A stretch of 64,000 nt of DNA from Lithobates sylvaticus. Lineage: Eukaryota; Chordata; Amphibia; Anura; Ranidae. The notes beneath the pieces are model-generated. The model saw only the letters and a list, made by a program, of their open reading frames with translations, had not been told where the DNA came from and made no database searches. The DNA lies in the NCBI GenBank assembly GCA_028564925.1, contig CM053027.1, forward strand, positions 236,115,713 to 236,179,712, given 5' to 3'. A program made the translations under genes and the position numbers. This document shows, piece after piece, positions 47,256-58,460 of this stretch. Numbering within the stretch: the stretch's first letter is position 1; every line of letters begins with the position of its first letter.

Positions 47256-48162
47256 CAGTGATGTAAGTAACTGAGTTAAAATAAACTGAGTTACCTAACG
47301 CAGTTACTTTAGATGGTAACTAGTAATCTAACTGATTACTTTACTTTTCCCCTCATGGTAACTCAGTTCCCATTACTTTGGCTCAGTTACCCCAATTACA
47401 TCTACCGCCACTAGATGGCAGTAGTGTAATTCCGGTGTCCTGCCGAAAAAGTTCCCCCGCCGGATAAGGACCCCCTGTACTGTACTGTACTGTACTAGGC
47501 GCAGGGCTTGCGCAGTACGAAGGACTACGGAGCTTCCGAAAATTGCCGAAAACCTAAACAGCTCTGAGTGAACTCTACACCGCGCAGGTGCAGTTAACAT
47601 GTAATTGTACGAGGCGATGCTGCACGCTCCAGATGCTCGTGCTACTCTGCAAGGGGCATCTATCGTGCAACTAAGAGGCGGGTCTAGTATTACTGTAACC
47701 AAGGGGCGCATTTATTATTATTGTTATATATCGAGCTCTGCCCATTAATTTAACATTCGCCCTCTTCTGTAGCCATCCGCCCCTTACACGGTATAATAAT
47801 AATAGACCCACCCCTTACACGATATAATAATAATAGACCCGCCCCTTACACGATATAATAATAATAGACCCGCCCCTTGCTTACACGCTATAACAGATCT
47901 GCCCCTTGGTTAGAGTAATAATAGAGCAGCCCCTTGGTTACACGATATATAACAATAATAATAAATGCGCCCCTTGGTTACAGTAATACTAGACCCGCCC
48001 CTTAGTTACACGTATAGAATATTTAAAAAAAAAGTCAGTTACTTTGCTGCGTAACTAATTACTTTTCCAATGTAGTAACTGAGTTACTAACGCAATTACT
48101 TTTTGGGAGAAGTAATTTGTAACTTAACTAGTTACTTTTTTAAAGTAAGATGACCAACACTG
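47256..48162. mobile_element. hAT-type element inside DIRS, full copy
   Basis: The 8-bp duplication CTAGCAAC lies at 47248-47255 and 48163-48170. The ends are CAGTGATGTAAGTAACT and, inverted, CAGTGTTGGTCATCTTA. It has no transposase. The interior has a tandem block of CCCCTTACACGATATAATAA units. A truncated relative is at 40817-41487. It is younger than the DIRS it sits in. Confidence 0.88.
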
Positions 48163-48850
48163 CTAGCAACCAACTGAGGCTCTTACGTACTTCTATCGTC
48201 AGGCGCCTGGGAAAAACTAAGGCTTGGATCCTCTTGCTCCAAGCAGACAGCATGCTGTTCAGTAATGGCGTTGAAAACTGGGCAAAAGGAACAGCCTTAA
48301 ATGAGGCTACCAGCGTTGATGACCATTCTCTGCTTTTATTATAAAGGCAAGGAGGAAAGAAACACAAGCTGAGTGATTAAAAAATAAAAAATAAATAAAT
48401 AAAACAAATGAGGCTACCATCTTCCCCAACAACCTCATACAAAGGCCAAATCTTTATGGTCTTGGCCTTTGACTTGGGTAAAAGATACCCTGCTTTGGGC
48501 TATGCCCCCAAATACTCTAGCCTCCATAGGGGCTATAAAGACCATGCTGGACACACTTAGGTCCAGCCATGCTACCGACTGATCTTGGTATGCTATTACC
48601 GATATACCCTGAGCCCTTTAGACCCACTAGAGGCGTGCCCTAGCAGTTTATAAAAGACTTGAGTATGGTGGCAAACCACAAGGGCAAGCCTACCAACCAG
48701 AAAAGGTGCTGTTTCCCTGTGAAATGCAGACAAGTTCTGAAAACACATATGCAAACGATTTTCCATATGTGTAAGTGGCAAGAATTAATGCTATATGCCT
48801 CAAAAGAAGCATGCGTTCATGGAAGCATGAATTTTCTACAATATGTTTAA

Positions 48851-49785
48851 CCACTTGCCGACCGGCGCACGACGATATACGTCGGCAGAATGGCACGTAC
48901 AGGCAGGAGGGCGTATATATAAGTCCCTCCTTAATGCCTGTCCGTGCCATCGGGAGCGCGCTGGTCGGGACCCCCGTGAGTCCGGTCGCGGGAAGGCTGA
49001 ACGGGGAGATGCCGAGATAAACAGCATCTTCCCGTTCTGCCTAGCAACTAGTGACGCCGATCTCTGCTCCCTGTGATTGGAGCAGAGATCAGCATTCACT
49101 AGCTGACAGCCACGCCCCCCCCCCACAGTAAGAAACACACCCGTAGGCATACTTAACCCCTACACTACCCCCTTGTGGTTAACCCCTTCACTGCCAGTGT
49201 CATTTATACAGGAATCAATGCATTTAAATAGCATTGATTGCTGTATAAATGACAATGGTCCCAAAAATGTGTCAAAAATGTCCGATGTGTCCACCATAAT
49301 GTCGCAGTCACACAAAAAAATCGCAGATCGCCACCATTACTAAATAAAAAAAAATTATTAATAAAAATGCTATAAAACTATCCCCTATCTTGTAAACGCT
49401 ATAACTTCTGCGCAAACCGATCAATAATCGCTTTTTGCGATTTTTTTTACCAAAAATATGTAGAAGAATACGTATCGGCCTAAACTGAGGAAAAAATATT
49501 TTTTTTATATATTTTTGGGGGATATTTATTATAGCAAAAAATAAAAAATAATGCGTTTTTTTTTTCAAAATTGTCACTCTTTTTTGTTTATAGCGCAAAA
49601 AATAAAAACCGCAGGGGCGATCAAATACCACCAAAAGAAAGCTCTATTTGTGGAAAAAAAAGGACGTCAATTTTGTTTGGGAGCCACGTCGCACGACCGC
49701 GCAATTGTCAGTTAAAGCGACGCAGTGCCGAATCGCAAAAAGGGGCCTGGTCCTTTGGCTGCAAATTGGTCCGGTCTGAAAGTGG
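48851..49785 (-). mobile_element. TTAA-flanked MITE, CCACTT family, inside DIRS
   Basis: TTAA at 48847-48850 and 49786-49789. Ends are CCACTTGCCGACCGG and, inverted, CCACTTTCAGACCGG. It shares the landmark phrases of the copy at 44083-45032 in reverse orientation. Confidence 0.82.
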
Positions 49786-50084
49786 TTAAAACATAAAAAG
49801 TGTGTGCTGTACACACACATACCTATAGCACTTGTGCTATGGGACGGGCACCTTGCAAGCAAGCATGAGTCTCTGAATGTGTAATGCAAGATTACACATT
49901 ATGTATCCAGGCAGACACGTATTCCTATGTGAACATAAGGAATCCTGTATAATTAAGGAGGCTAAATTAACATGCCTCGTTATGCAACCATGCAAATCTA
50001 GGTGATCATGCAACCTTAGGCGATCATGCATTCTTATGCGATTTGTCATTTTTTATGCGACTATGCATTATAAGCACTACTGTG

Positions 50085-50370
50085 CGGACAAGTACCCTTG
50101 TGATACCACTACTCTTGTGTGATCAAGCACCCCTGTGCGATCCAGCATCTTTATGCAATCAAGCATCTTATTAGGCGTTTCTGTGAAAAACAAGCCTTTC
50201 TGTGTGAGCAAGTATCCCTGGCAAACAAGGACTCTTGTGGAGTCAATCACTCTTGTGCAATCCCATATCTTTAATCCAAACAGGCATTTATGCGATTTTA
50301 GGCAATTATGCGATTTTAGGCATTCATGCAATTTTAGGCATTTCTGCGCAAATAAGCATTTAACGACCAA
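50085..50370. repeat. Imperfect short-period repeat
   Basis: Variants of TGCGATC-AAGCAT and ATGCGATTTTAGGCATT recur about every 14-28 bp. On the minus strand this gives a repeated CLKSHNCLKSHKCL-like frame. It lies within the interior of the DIRS fossil. Whether it is original DIRS sequence or a later expansion is unknown. Confidence 0.55.
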
Positions 50371-50543
50371 GCATTCTCGTCAAGTCCACCACAAACAGAA
50401 AAAAACACGTATCTCTATGTGTATTACATATTCTGCCACATGCATCTTGTACATTCCAATACTCAGGTAATTTATGCAAATATGTGGACTGATAAAAAAG
50501 GAAGTTATCCTCCACTGACGTGCGCTCATGCGTTTAGCAACAA

Positions 50544-50662
50544 TGTGCACAGAACCTAGTATTCCCAGGCGGTCTCCCATCCAGGTACTAGTCAGGCCCG
50601 ACCCTGCTTAGCCTCTGAGATCAGACGAGATTGGGCGCTTTCAGGGTGATGTGGCCGTAGGC
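50544..50662 (-). rRNA. 5S rRNA-like sequence (probable pseudogene)
   Basis: On the minus strand the sequence starts GCCTACGGCCACATCACCCT and runs through GCTAAGCAGGGTCGGGCCTG and TGGATGGGAGACCGCCTGGG to AATACTAGG, following 5S rRNA almost end to end. The internal promoter is well kept: box C is unchanged and box A differs at its first base. The 3' end diverges (TTCTGTGCACA instead of a TGCTGTAGGCTT-like end), and no T-run terminator follows. It sits inside the DIRS fossil. Likely a retro-copied or captured 5S pseudogene. Confidence 0.85.
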
Positions 50663-51389
50663 ATCTTAGCCGTTGTGCGTTTGGCTAGTTTGTAAGCAAG
50701 CACCTGCATGAAGACCTTGTGGAGTTTCTACACCTCTTTGCAGTAATGGACAAGGTTGGAAAGTTGGAAAGGTACAAGAAGCCTATGGGAATTTAAGAAA
50801 AAAAAAAGTAGGAGACAGAGGCTTCGGCCGTGTAGGCTGAGGGTAAGTTATACGCAGCTTGAATCTCTGTAAATGTTGGAAGAAGCTGCAAGCCCGACAG
50901 GGGCAATAGCTCATCCTGTGCGGCTGCCTCCAGTCTTTCAGGGGGGGGATAGAACCCTTCGATTTTTTATCGGTTCTTTTACCTGCCCCTGAGGCCCTCT
51001 TACGGGACGACATAGTCCTAAGCTGACAAAAGCAGAGGTACTAGTATAAATGCAATCACTGTTGTGCTTAGTCTTACAATATTATTATTAGCTTAGTCTG
51101 CACAACCTGATGCCGAGTAGGTGTCTTAGATATGCCTGGATCCAAACCCACGGGGATGCTTACTGCCCACAGCTCTGTGTCCCACCACTTACAGGGCTCT
51201 TGCGTGCGTGCATGCGTGCGTAGGACCAACATGACGGCGGCCAGGGGGAGGGGGGAGAAAGGAGACAACCGGAGGACTATGTGGGACCCTCTAGACTTCG
51301 TGGGATCCCCCTTTCAGATCATGTGGCAGAGCCTGCAGCGGAGGAAGTGAGCGGCTTCTCAGACCAGCTTCACTGAGCGTGTATCCTGG

Positions 51390-51864
51390 ATGGCATGTAA
51401 GTATATACCAGGTTTGTCTCTTACTCCCTCTAGTGGCAGAAACCAGGTAAGACATGCAAACTACTCAAAAAAAAATAAGATAATCCATGAGGATTGTCTT
51501 CACTTACCTTATCCCTGCCACAGGAAACTGCTAATAACAGACAGATCCAACCTTCACCCATCACAGCGGGTAACGTGCCAACCTTCAGGGTTCTCGGTTC
51601 CTACTTACAGGATCCTCTTCCCTGGACCTGTAGAAGACTCTGCCAGAAAAACTTTTTGCGCCACTTAATTTTTGTGCACCAAAGCTCTGGATCCCTGAGC
51701 CCAGTCCTCAAAGAGAGACAGTACAGGCAAAATCTCATTTTAGGCATATTGGCCTGAGGCATGGATCCGGTTGTATAGCTCCTAGGCCCCTGCAGAGACC
51801 ATCAAACAGAGCTTTCTTCTTAGCACATCTTTAACGTGACCAACCACCTTAGACACTGGCGAAA
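51390..51864. other. Leader region of the DIRS fossil
   Basis: Lies between the gag-like start and the right terminal repeat. No frame recognised; assigned to DIRS by position only. Confidence 0.4.
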
Positions 51865-52189
51865 AAACTGAGGTACTCTCCATATGGGAGGGGTTATATA
51901 GGGAAGGAACTGGCCTTGTAATTAGGGTTTGCCTGTGTCCAATCACCTGATGGTGACTATCTAACCCACTAAGTCATTGATAGAGCTCTGTGTCCCGTGA
52001 TGTATGAACAAGAAATTATATTTTTACCTTATGACAGAATTATCATTGGGTCAGTAGACAATTAAATCATAACTGTATCTATGACCTGGAATATAATATA
52101 TAATTTGAAGGATTTATAATCATATATAATTTTGAAATACCACTGGGTAGACTAATGTCTTCCTGAAGTGTTTGAAATGAACTTTGTTG

Positions 52190-52400
52190 AGGGCATGTGG
52201 CCTGGTACGGTACACTCTCTCGCCCCCCTATTTCCTGCTGCCTGCCAGGTTGCATGCTCGGACAAAGGTTTGGTATGGATTTTGGGGGGGACACCATGAC
52301 ATTTTTTTTATTTTGGCGTGGGTTCCCCTTAAAATCCATACCAGACCTGGAGGGCCTGGTATGGATTTTGGGGGGGACCCAATGCCATTTTTTTAAAACA
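52190..52400. repeat. Small inverted-repeat element
   Basis: GGTATGGATTTTGGGGGGG near 52270 faces CCCCTTAAAATCCATACC at 52325-52342, and a further GGTATGGATTTTGGGGGGG copy follows. A related piece lies at 59876-59946. Confidence 0.6.
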
Positions 52401-52472
52401 CTTATACACTGTGTTATATAAACTACACTGCCTGCATTGACTGAATATAGTGTATACACTAAATGCAGAGTG

Positions 52473-53056
<584 letters not shown>

Positions 53057-53096
<40 letters not shown>
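53057..53096. repeat. TA microsatellite
   Basis: (TA)n run of about 40 bp. Confidence 0.95.
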
Positions 53097-53098
<2 letters not shown>

Positions 53099-53141
53099 AA
53101 TACACTGCCACTAACTAACCTGCCTGCCTAATCTAGCTTAA

Positions 53142-53684
53142 CCGCTTCCCGACCGCCTCATGTAGATATACGTCTACAGAATGGCACGGGCAGGCAAAAG
53201 CACGTACCTGTACATCCCCTTTAATTGCCTGCCCGTGGGTCGCGCTATAAAACTGCTATAAAATGCTATAAAACTATCCCCTATTTTGTAAACGCTATAA
53301 CTTTTGCGCAAACCAATCAATTATCGCTAATTGCGATTTTTTTTTACCAAAAATATGTAGAAGAATACGTATCGGCCTAAACTGAGGGAAAAAAAAAGTT
53401 TTTTTTTATATATTTTTTGGGGATATTTCTTATAGCAAAAAGTAAAAAATATTGCATTTTTTTCAAAATTGTCGCTCTATTTTTGTTTATAGCGCAAAAA
53501 ATAAAAACCGCAGGGGCGATCAAATACCACCAAAAGAAAGCTCTATTTGTGGGAAAAAAAGGACGCCAATTTTGTTTTGGAGCCACGTCGCACGACCGCA
53601 CAATTGTCAGTTAAATCGACGCAGTGCCGAATCGCAAAAAGGGGCCTGGTCCTTTGGCTGCCAATTGGTCCAGGGCTGAAGTGG
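53142..53684 (-). mobile_element. TTAA-flanked MITE, CCACTT family, internally deleted
   Basis: TTAA at 53138-53141 and 53685-53688. Ends are CCGCTTCCCGACCGC and, inverted, CCACTTCAGCCCTGG. At about 540 bp it lacks the middle part present in the copies of about 940 bp. Confidence 0.8.
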
Positions 53685-53689
53685 TTAAT

Positions 53690-54033
53690 CTATCTCCGTC
53701 CACACACACACTATACACGGCCACTATGTAAGCAGCCTTACATAGTGTGGGTTATGGACTTAGTCCCCCTGAGCCATGATTGGCCAAAGACACCCTGCCT
53801 TTGCCCAATTATGGCTCTCTCAGCAGAGTGATCTTTAAATTGGTCAAAGCATGCAGGTCAGGTGCATGCTTTGGCCAATCATCATACAGCAATGCACTGC
53901 AATGTCGATGTGCATTATGGGGCGTTCTGCGGCATTCAAATTTCCCACAAATGCCCCATAATATTCGCTGTTCGGCGAACACCCGATGTTCAAGTCGAAC
54001 TTACGTTTGATTCGAACATTGAGCTCATCTCTA
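53690..54033. mobile_element. hAT-type element, right part
   Basis: Ends GAGCTCATCTCTA (inverted: TAGAGATGAGCTC). It shares TTGGCCAATCATCA and the TTCGAACAT-type end with the element at 33710-34747. The left end was not found. Confidence 0.6.
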
Positions 54034-54790
54034 CTCCCTGGATGCCCATCTTATATGGGTAACAATGGAAGGATAGTGTTGGACCTTATGTCATGCTTAT
54101 TTCATCAGGGATACCACCTCTCTGTATACAATGTTGCTTTCAGTGTGACACTTTTTCTCAAGCAAACCATAGATTGTGGTTCAATGCAACCAAATTGCAA
54201 ATGCTAACCTCATAAGGGAAGAAATCAGCAAAGTTGTGTAATGAGGAACTTATAGCAGTTAAATGGAAGGATAAACAGGATGTTTGTTTGTTTGTTGCAT
54301 CTATCTATCCAGATACCTCAGTGCAAATTCAGGGAATGGCTTTATGCATTTGGGAGTACAATCTTCATATGGGAGGTGTAAATTTCAACAGCCAGTTAAT
54401 AAAACCCTACCTGACAACCCAAAAAATGTTACTTGTACAAAATAGTGTCCATCTATTTAATAATTAATATTCATACAGCCCTAATTTACCAAGAAGGCCC
54501 TGTACATAAAAGCATTCAATCTGATAGAGTCGGCAGGCTACATGGGAGACACTTTTTTGATATTGTCCCTTCTACCCAGGCAAACTGGAGATCCCATTGC
54601 AAGGATTATATAACAACCTTTGTTGCAGATTCCTTCTTTTTGTTATTCTGAAAAAAAAAAAAAAATGTGTGTTTCTCTGTGCCTCTGTTTTGAGTAGGTC
54701 TAATGGGAGTGGTTTCATAATTAACTGTCATATGGGGAGTTACAGGGCACTACTGAGGAAATCTGCTGGGCCTGCATCCCTTTAGACGGG
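54034..54790 (+). pseudogene. piggyBac transposase, C-terminal half (dead)
   Basis: Plus-strand frames follow the piggyBac C-terminal domain: NGRIVLDLMSCLFHQGYHLS, then VYNVAFSVTLFL, then ELIAVKWKDKQDVCLFVAS, MGGVNFNSQLIKPYLTTQK and VHLFNN. Two catalytic positions are lost: the VDN-type Asp is replaced in SVYNVAFS and the MGGVD Asp is Asn in MGGVNFNSQ. Frames change several times, for example around 54207 and 54467. The similarity begins directly at the end of the hAT fragment at 54033. This half is complementary to, and oriented like, the N-terminal half at 24802-26270. Confidence 0.78.
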
Positions 54791-55116
54791 TTCCTATTGA
54801 AAGAATCTCTCAAAAAATTTTATTTTTGTTGCAAGGGATGCCTGAAATCTGACTTTTTGGCAGACTAATGGGAAAATTGCTGAGCCAATCACACAAGCAG
54901 GAAATTATGTTTCTCGGGAGTGGTCAGTACACACTCTGTACAGAAAACTCCAGGTAGGCTCCAGATTGAAAAGGAAGGTCATTTTTAATAACACTCAATT
55001 ACAATATGATTAGTGTCGCAATCATATGCGCTAATTATTTTTTCTTTATTTTCTATTTTTTTCCCCACAAAAGTGGAGTTACCCTTTAAAAAGGTTGGAA
55101 TAAGACATGACATGTA
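54791..55116. other. Unassigned intergenic sequence
   Basis: May include the 3' end of the piggyBac copy and part of a MITE (GTGGAGTTACCCTTTAAA near 55073-55090). Confidence 0.3.
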
Positions 55117-57015
55117 CAGTCCTCAGCATAAATGAGTACACCCCAACAGATTTGTCAGAAAACCTTTACTTTCCTTTCAGAATCAATATTTTCTGTGGGA
55201 AACTATACTACAAAATACACAAATGCGGGCCATTGATTGCAACCAAGATTTCGTAATGTGCACACACGCAAACGTATTTTTCCTAAAAAAAATGTATTCA
55301 AGACCATTTTGCAAAAATAAAATACACTCCAATGAAAGTCTTAAGCCTTGTACGCACGGTCAGATTATTGGACGAATTTGGTCAGTTTTTTGTTTGATGC
55401 TAGTCTCAAATCGAAAGTGAACAGGGTACTTACTATCAGATAATTTTCTGACGCCAGAATTCAACGTCAGAATTGACGTAAAGTGTTAAATTGTTTTGTA
55501 TGGGTTCTTTCATTTCTGAGCATGCCTAGTCTTGCTCTTCAGATTTTTTTTTTGTCAGAAAACTGTAGTAATGAAAAGAAAATCAGACGTTGTGGTCACA
55601 TCAGACAAAAATTTTCAAGCCTGCACATCCAGTTTTTGTCTGCTGAAAATTCGTAATCGCCTGTCAAAAGCAGCATACTAACGATCAGAAAATCTCCAGA
55701 TCGTTCATCAGATGAAATTTATCTTCAGATTTTCTGACAGCGTGTACGGGCCTTTAAGAGCAAAGCGAAATTTTAGATAACAAAATCCTAATTAACAAGA
55801 ATTCAACTACAGTTGAGTCCAATTATTCATTAAACAGGTGTCCAGCAGACAGTTGATTATAAAAGGGCATTACTTAACACAAAAAACCCTTCCCATTGTG
55901 TGCTGTCAGCAATGGCACCACATAATTTCTTTACACAGGAAAGGTGAAGGCTACAACAAAATCCGCAAAGCTTTAATTATCAATCAGAATACTATAGCAA
56001 AAATGTAACAAAGATGGAACTGCAACCATCTCGCAGAGATGTCCAGGCCATGCATGGAAGTGAACACCTCGACAGGAGCATCTTTTGATGAGAAGGGTTG
56101 AAGAAAATTGCCATGCAAGTTCACTGCAGTTAGCTAAAGAAGTAGAAAGCCAAACTGGGTGATTGTTTCCCATAACACAATATGGCGTACACTGCAGAGG
56201 AATGGCATGCATGGGTGTCGTCCATGAAGGAAGCCTCTCCTAAAGCCCATGCACAAAAAAGCCTACCTAGAATTTGCCAGGGCCCATGCTGAAAAATAAG
56301 AAGACTACTGGGACTCTGTACTCTGGAGTGATTAGACCAAAATAAATGTTTGTGGGGCTGCATGAGTGCTGCTGGTGTTGGGGAGCTGCATTTCATTGAT
56401 GGTATCATGAATTCACAGATGTACTGCTCTATATTGAAAGAGAAGATGCTACCATCACTCCGTGCCTTTGGTCGTCGAGCATTTTTCCAACATGACAATG
56501 ATCTAAAAACACAAATCTAAAGCCACTGTTGCATTTCTGAAGAAGAACAGGGTAAAAGTGATTCAGTGGCCAAGTATGTCTCCTGATCTGAACCTAATCG
56601 AACACATGGGGATTTCTGAAGAGACAATTTGAGCATCACTCTCCATCCAGCATCCAGGCTCTAAAAGAGGTCCTTCTTGAAGAATGGAAAAAGATAGATG
56701 TTGCAATATGTTGCCAATTTGTTTATTCCATGCCTAGAAGACTTGGTGCTGTCCTTACAAATCATGGAGGTCATACAAAATTTTAGATGTAGTAGTTTTT
56801 GTTTTGGGGTGTATTCATTTTTGCATCGATTAATTTGAGTAAAACTGAACATTTTGTAATCTAAGTTATATTATTAACCTTACTTTCATGTAATGAGCTA
56901 AACAAATGTTCTATGAAACTCAGTTTTGGCAAAATTTTGGAAACTGTTCTTGTGTTCATTGAGATATTAATTAAAATCTTACTTTTCAAAAGTTTATACT
57001 TTATACTGAGCACTG
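55117..57015 (+). mobile_element. Tc1-like transposon, dead, with nested MITE
   Basis: TA flanks at 55115-55116 and 57016-57017. Ends are CAGTCCTCAGCATAAATGAG and, inverted, CAGTGCTCAGTATAAAGTAT. The interior contains a decayed Tc1 transposase on +. The best block is at 56470-56780, where FQHDND, the catalytic-region phrase SPDLNLIEH and a C-terminal MPRRLGAVLTNHGG-like stretch can be read across changing frames. The left TIR region is separated from the transposase by a TTAA MITE at 55345-55753. Confidence 0.82.
55345..55753. mobile_element. TTAA-flanked MITE inside Tc1
   Basis: TTAA at 55341-55344 and 55754-55757. Ends are GCCTTGTACGCACGGTCAGA and, inverted, AGGCCCGTACACGCTGTCAG. It belongs to a different family from the CCACTT elements, but its target is the same TTAA. 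Confidence 0.82.
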
Positions 57016-57017
57016 TA

Positions 57018-57521
57018 ACAATTGTTCCTACTGTTAGAGCCTCTCTCAATTAAAAATTATGATATATGGTTTCTCTAATTTTGAGCTATGAAACCGGGTG
57101 AAAGAATACTGATTTAAGTTTCAGATAGGCCAATGTGCATTAATGTGTTCTAGTTACATAACAGGGAAACTGGTTTTGCAACTTTAAATGTTTAATTTGC
57201 AAGCAAGTTGTATACATGTCAATGGACTTTCAGAACTGAGAACAATGAAAAGATTTACTCCACAAACAAGGTAACCCACCAGTGTTTTACTACAGCTGGC
57301 CTTGCATTGTTTTGGCAATGAGAAACCAACAAATGTTTGACCAGCTGAATGAAACAGGACTTATTGTACAGTGTAAAGTCCATGCATTAAATGCATGAAA
57401 TATCTCTACAGATGAGAATGGAACTTTTCTATATTGCAATATTAGTAAAACAAAATAATTCAATCTCATGGACTTGCAAGTCATAAGGTTCAGATATTAT
57501 GACACTGTTTTAATATATGTA
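57018..57521. other. Unassigned intergenic sequence
   Basis: AT-rich, no element recognised. Confidence 0.35.
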
Positions 57522-57639
57522 CAGTGCCTTGAGAAAGTATTCATACCCTTTCAAATTTTCCACATTTTGTCATGTTACAACCAAAAACATAATGTATATT
57601 ATTGGAATTTTATGTGATAGATTGACACAAAGTGGCACA
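57522..57639. mobile_element. Tc1-like fragment A
   Basis: Starts after TA with CAGTGCCTTGAGAAAGTATT and contains TTTTGTCATGTTACAACC, the left end of a well-known vertebrate Tc1 family. It is cut at 57640 by fragment B. Confidence 0.7.
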
Positions 57640-57641
57640 TA

Positions 57642-57905
57642 CAGTTGTGCTCATAAGTTTACAATGATTTTTTGGCCATATGAGAATATGAATATGAGAA
57701 TATGAATGATAACACAAAAAAATTTCTTTTACTCATGGTTAGTGTTTGGCTGGAGCCTTTTACTATCAATCAACTGTGTTTACTCTTTTTAAATCAATCA
57801 CAACAGAAACTACCCAAATGACCCTGATCAAAAGTTTACATACCCTGGTGATTTTGACTTGATAACATGCACACAAGTTGACACAAAGAGGTTTGAATGG
57901 CTAAA
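57642..57905. mobile_element. Tc1-like fragment B inserted in A
   Basis: Starts after TA (57640-57641) with CAGTTGTGCTCATAAGTTTA and includes TCAAAAGTTTACATACCCTG. This is the left end of another frog Tc1 family. No transposase follows. Confidence 0.7.
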
Positions 57906-57959
57906 AGAAAAAAAGTTCCAGAAGGAACCTATGGTCGGACTCTAAAGGCACAACAAACA

Positions 57960-58460
57960 CTGGGAGTATACAAAAAATATTAACATTTTTTGAAAAATAC
58001 ATAAAATACAAAGACCAGAGACATGAAAGAAATATAGATAAAAATCATATATACAGACAGCAGTTTATATGATGTGAGCCCTAATGCGTCTACGCGTTTC
58101 ATTGTACACTTCTTCAGGACACATTTGGGGTTCAGTAGTTGCAAGGATGAGAAAAGGATCTCACTATCTTGCAGGAGGGTCACGTATATACATATTAGTC
58201 GGTCAGTACACAAACCAAAACAAATGATTTCCAGTCTAATGTAAAGAGCTAGCTGAAGAGGAACAAGACAAGAGACTGTTACCATTTTCTATAAAGCATT
58301 GCAACCCCGCTATACATTCTGAGAACTGCATTACAACCTAGGGGGAGCCCTTGAGTATATGATATAGATATATGTACTGTATCATGACGTATTGTGTTTG
58401 ATGTTATGCTGCCAATTTGATATGTGTGTGCTGCTCTGAGGATTGGAGTGGGCAGGTGTT
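57960..58460 (-). mobile_element. Possible Penelope-like leader remnant
   Basis: Contains a hammerhead-like core on the minus strand (next entry). No coding part is attached, so the assignment to a Penelope-like element rests on that motif. Confidence 0.4.
58080..58130 (-). ncRNA. Hammerhead-ribozyme-like motif
   Basis: On the minus strand CTGAAGA (58117-58111) fits the CUGANGA core. GAAACGCGTAGACGC (58100-58086) follows with the exact GAAA box and a CGCGTAG-type stem III/cleavage region. The stem II between them (AGTGTACAAT) is weak. This arrangement is what Penelope-like elements of amphibians carry. Confidence 0.5.

Larger units (their letters stand above)
45060..52012 (-). mobile_element. 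DIRS-type retrotransposon fossil
   Basis: Minus-strand pieces in family order: the start of a gag-like protein (50783-51013, MSSRKRASGAGKR), the RNase H-like region of pol (46550-47170, with QADYLSRQ and PGEWSLHPSIFQ) and a tyrosine recombinase (45500-46430, including AWKAYVSWRESRGWHP and QICKAATWSS). Inverted terminal repeats are visible: 45100-45255 matches the complement of about 51865-52012 (GGACACAGAGCTCTATCAAT). A further inverted pair lies at 45069-45116 and 45328-45375. Later insertions are a hAT (47256-48162), a MITE (48851-49785) and 5S-like sequence. Most of the central pol region is gone, several breaks are present, and the element is dead and of moderate to old age. Confidence 0.85.
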
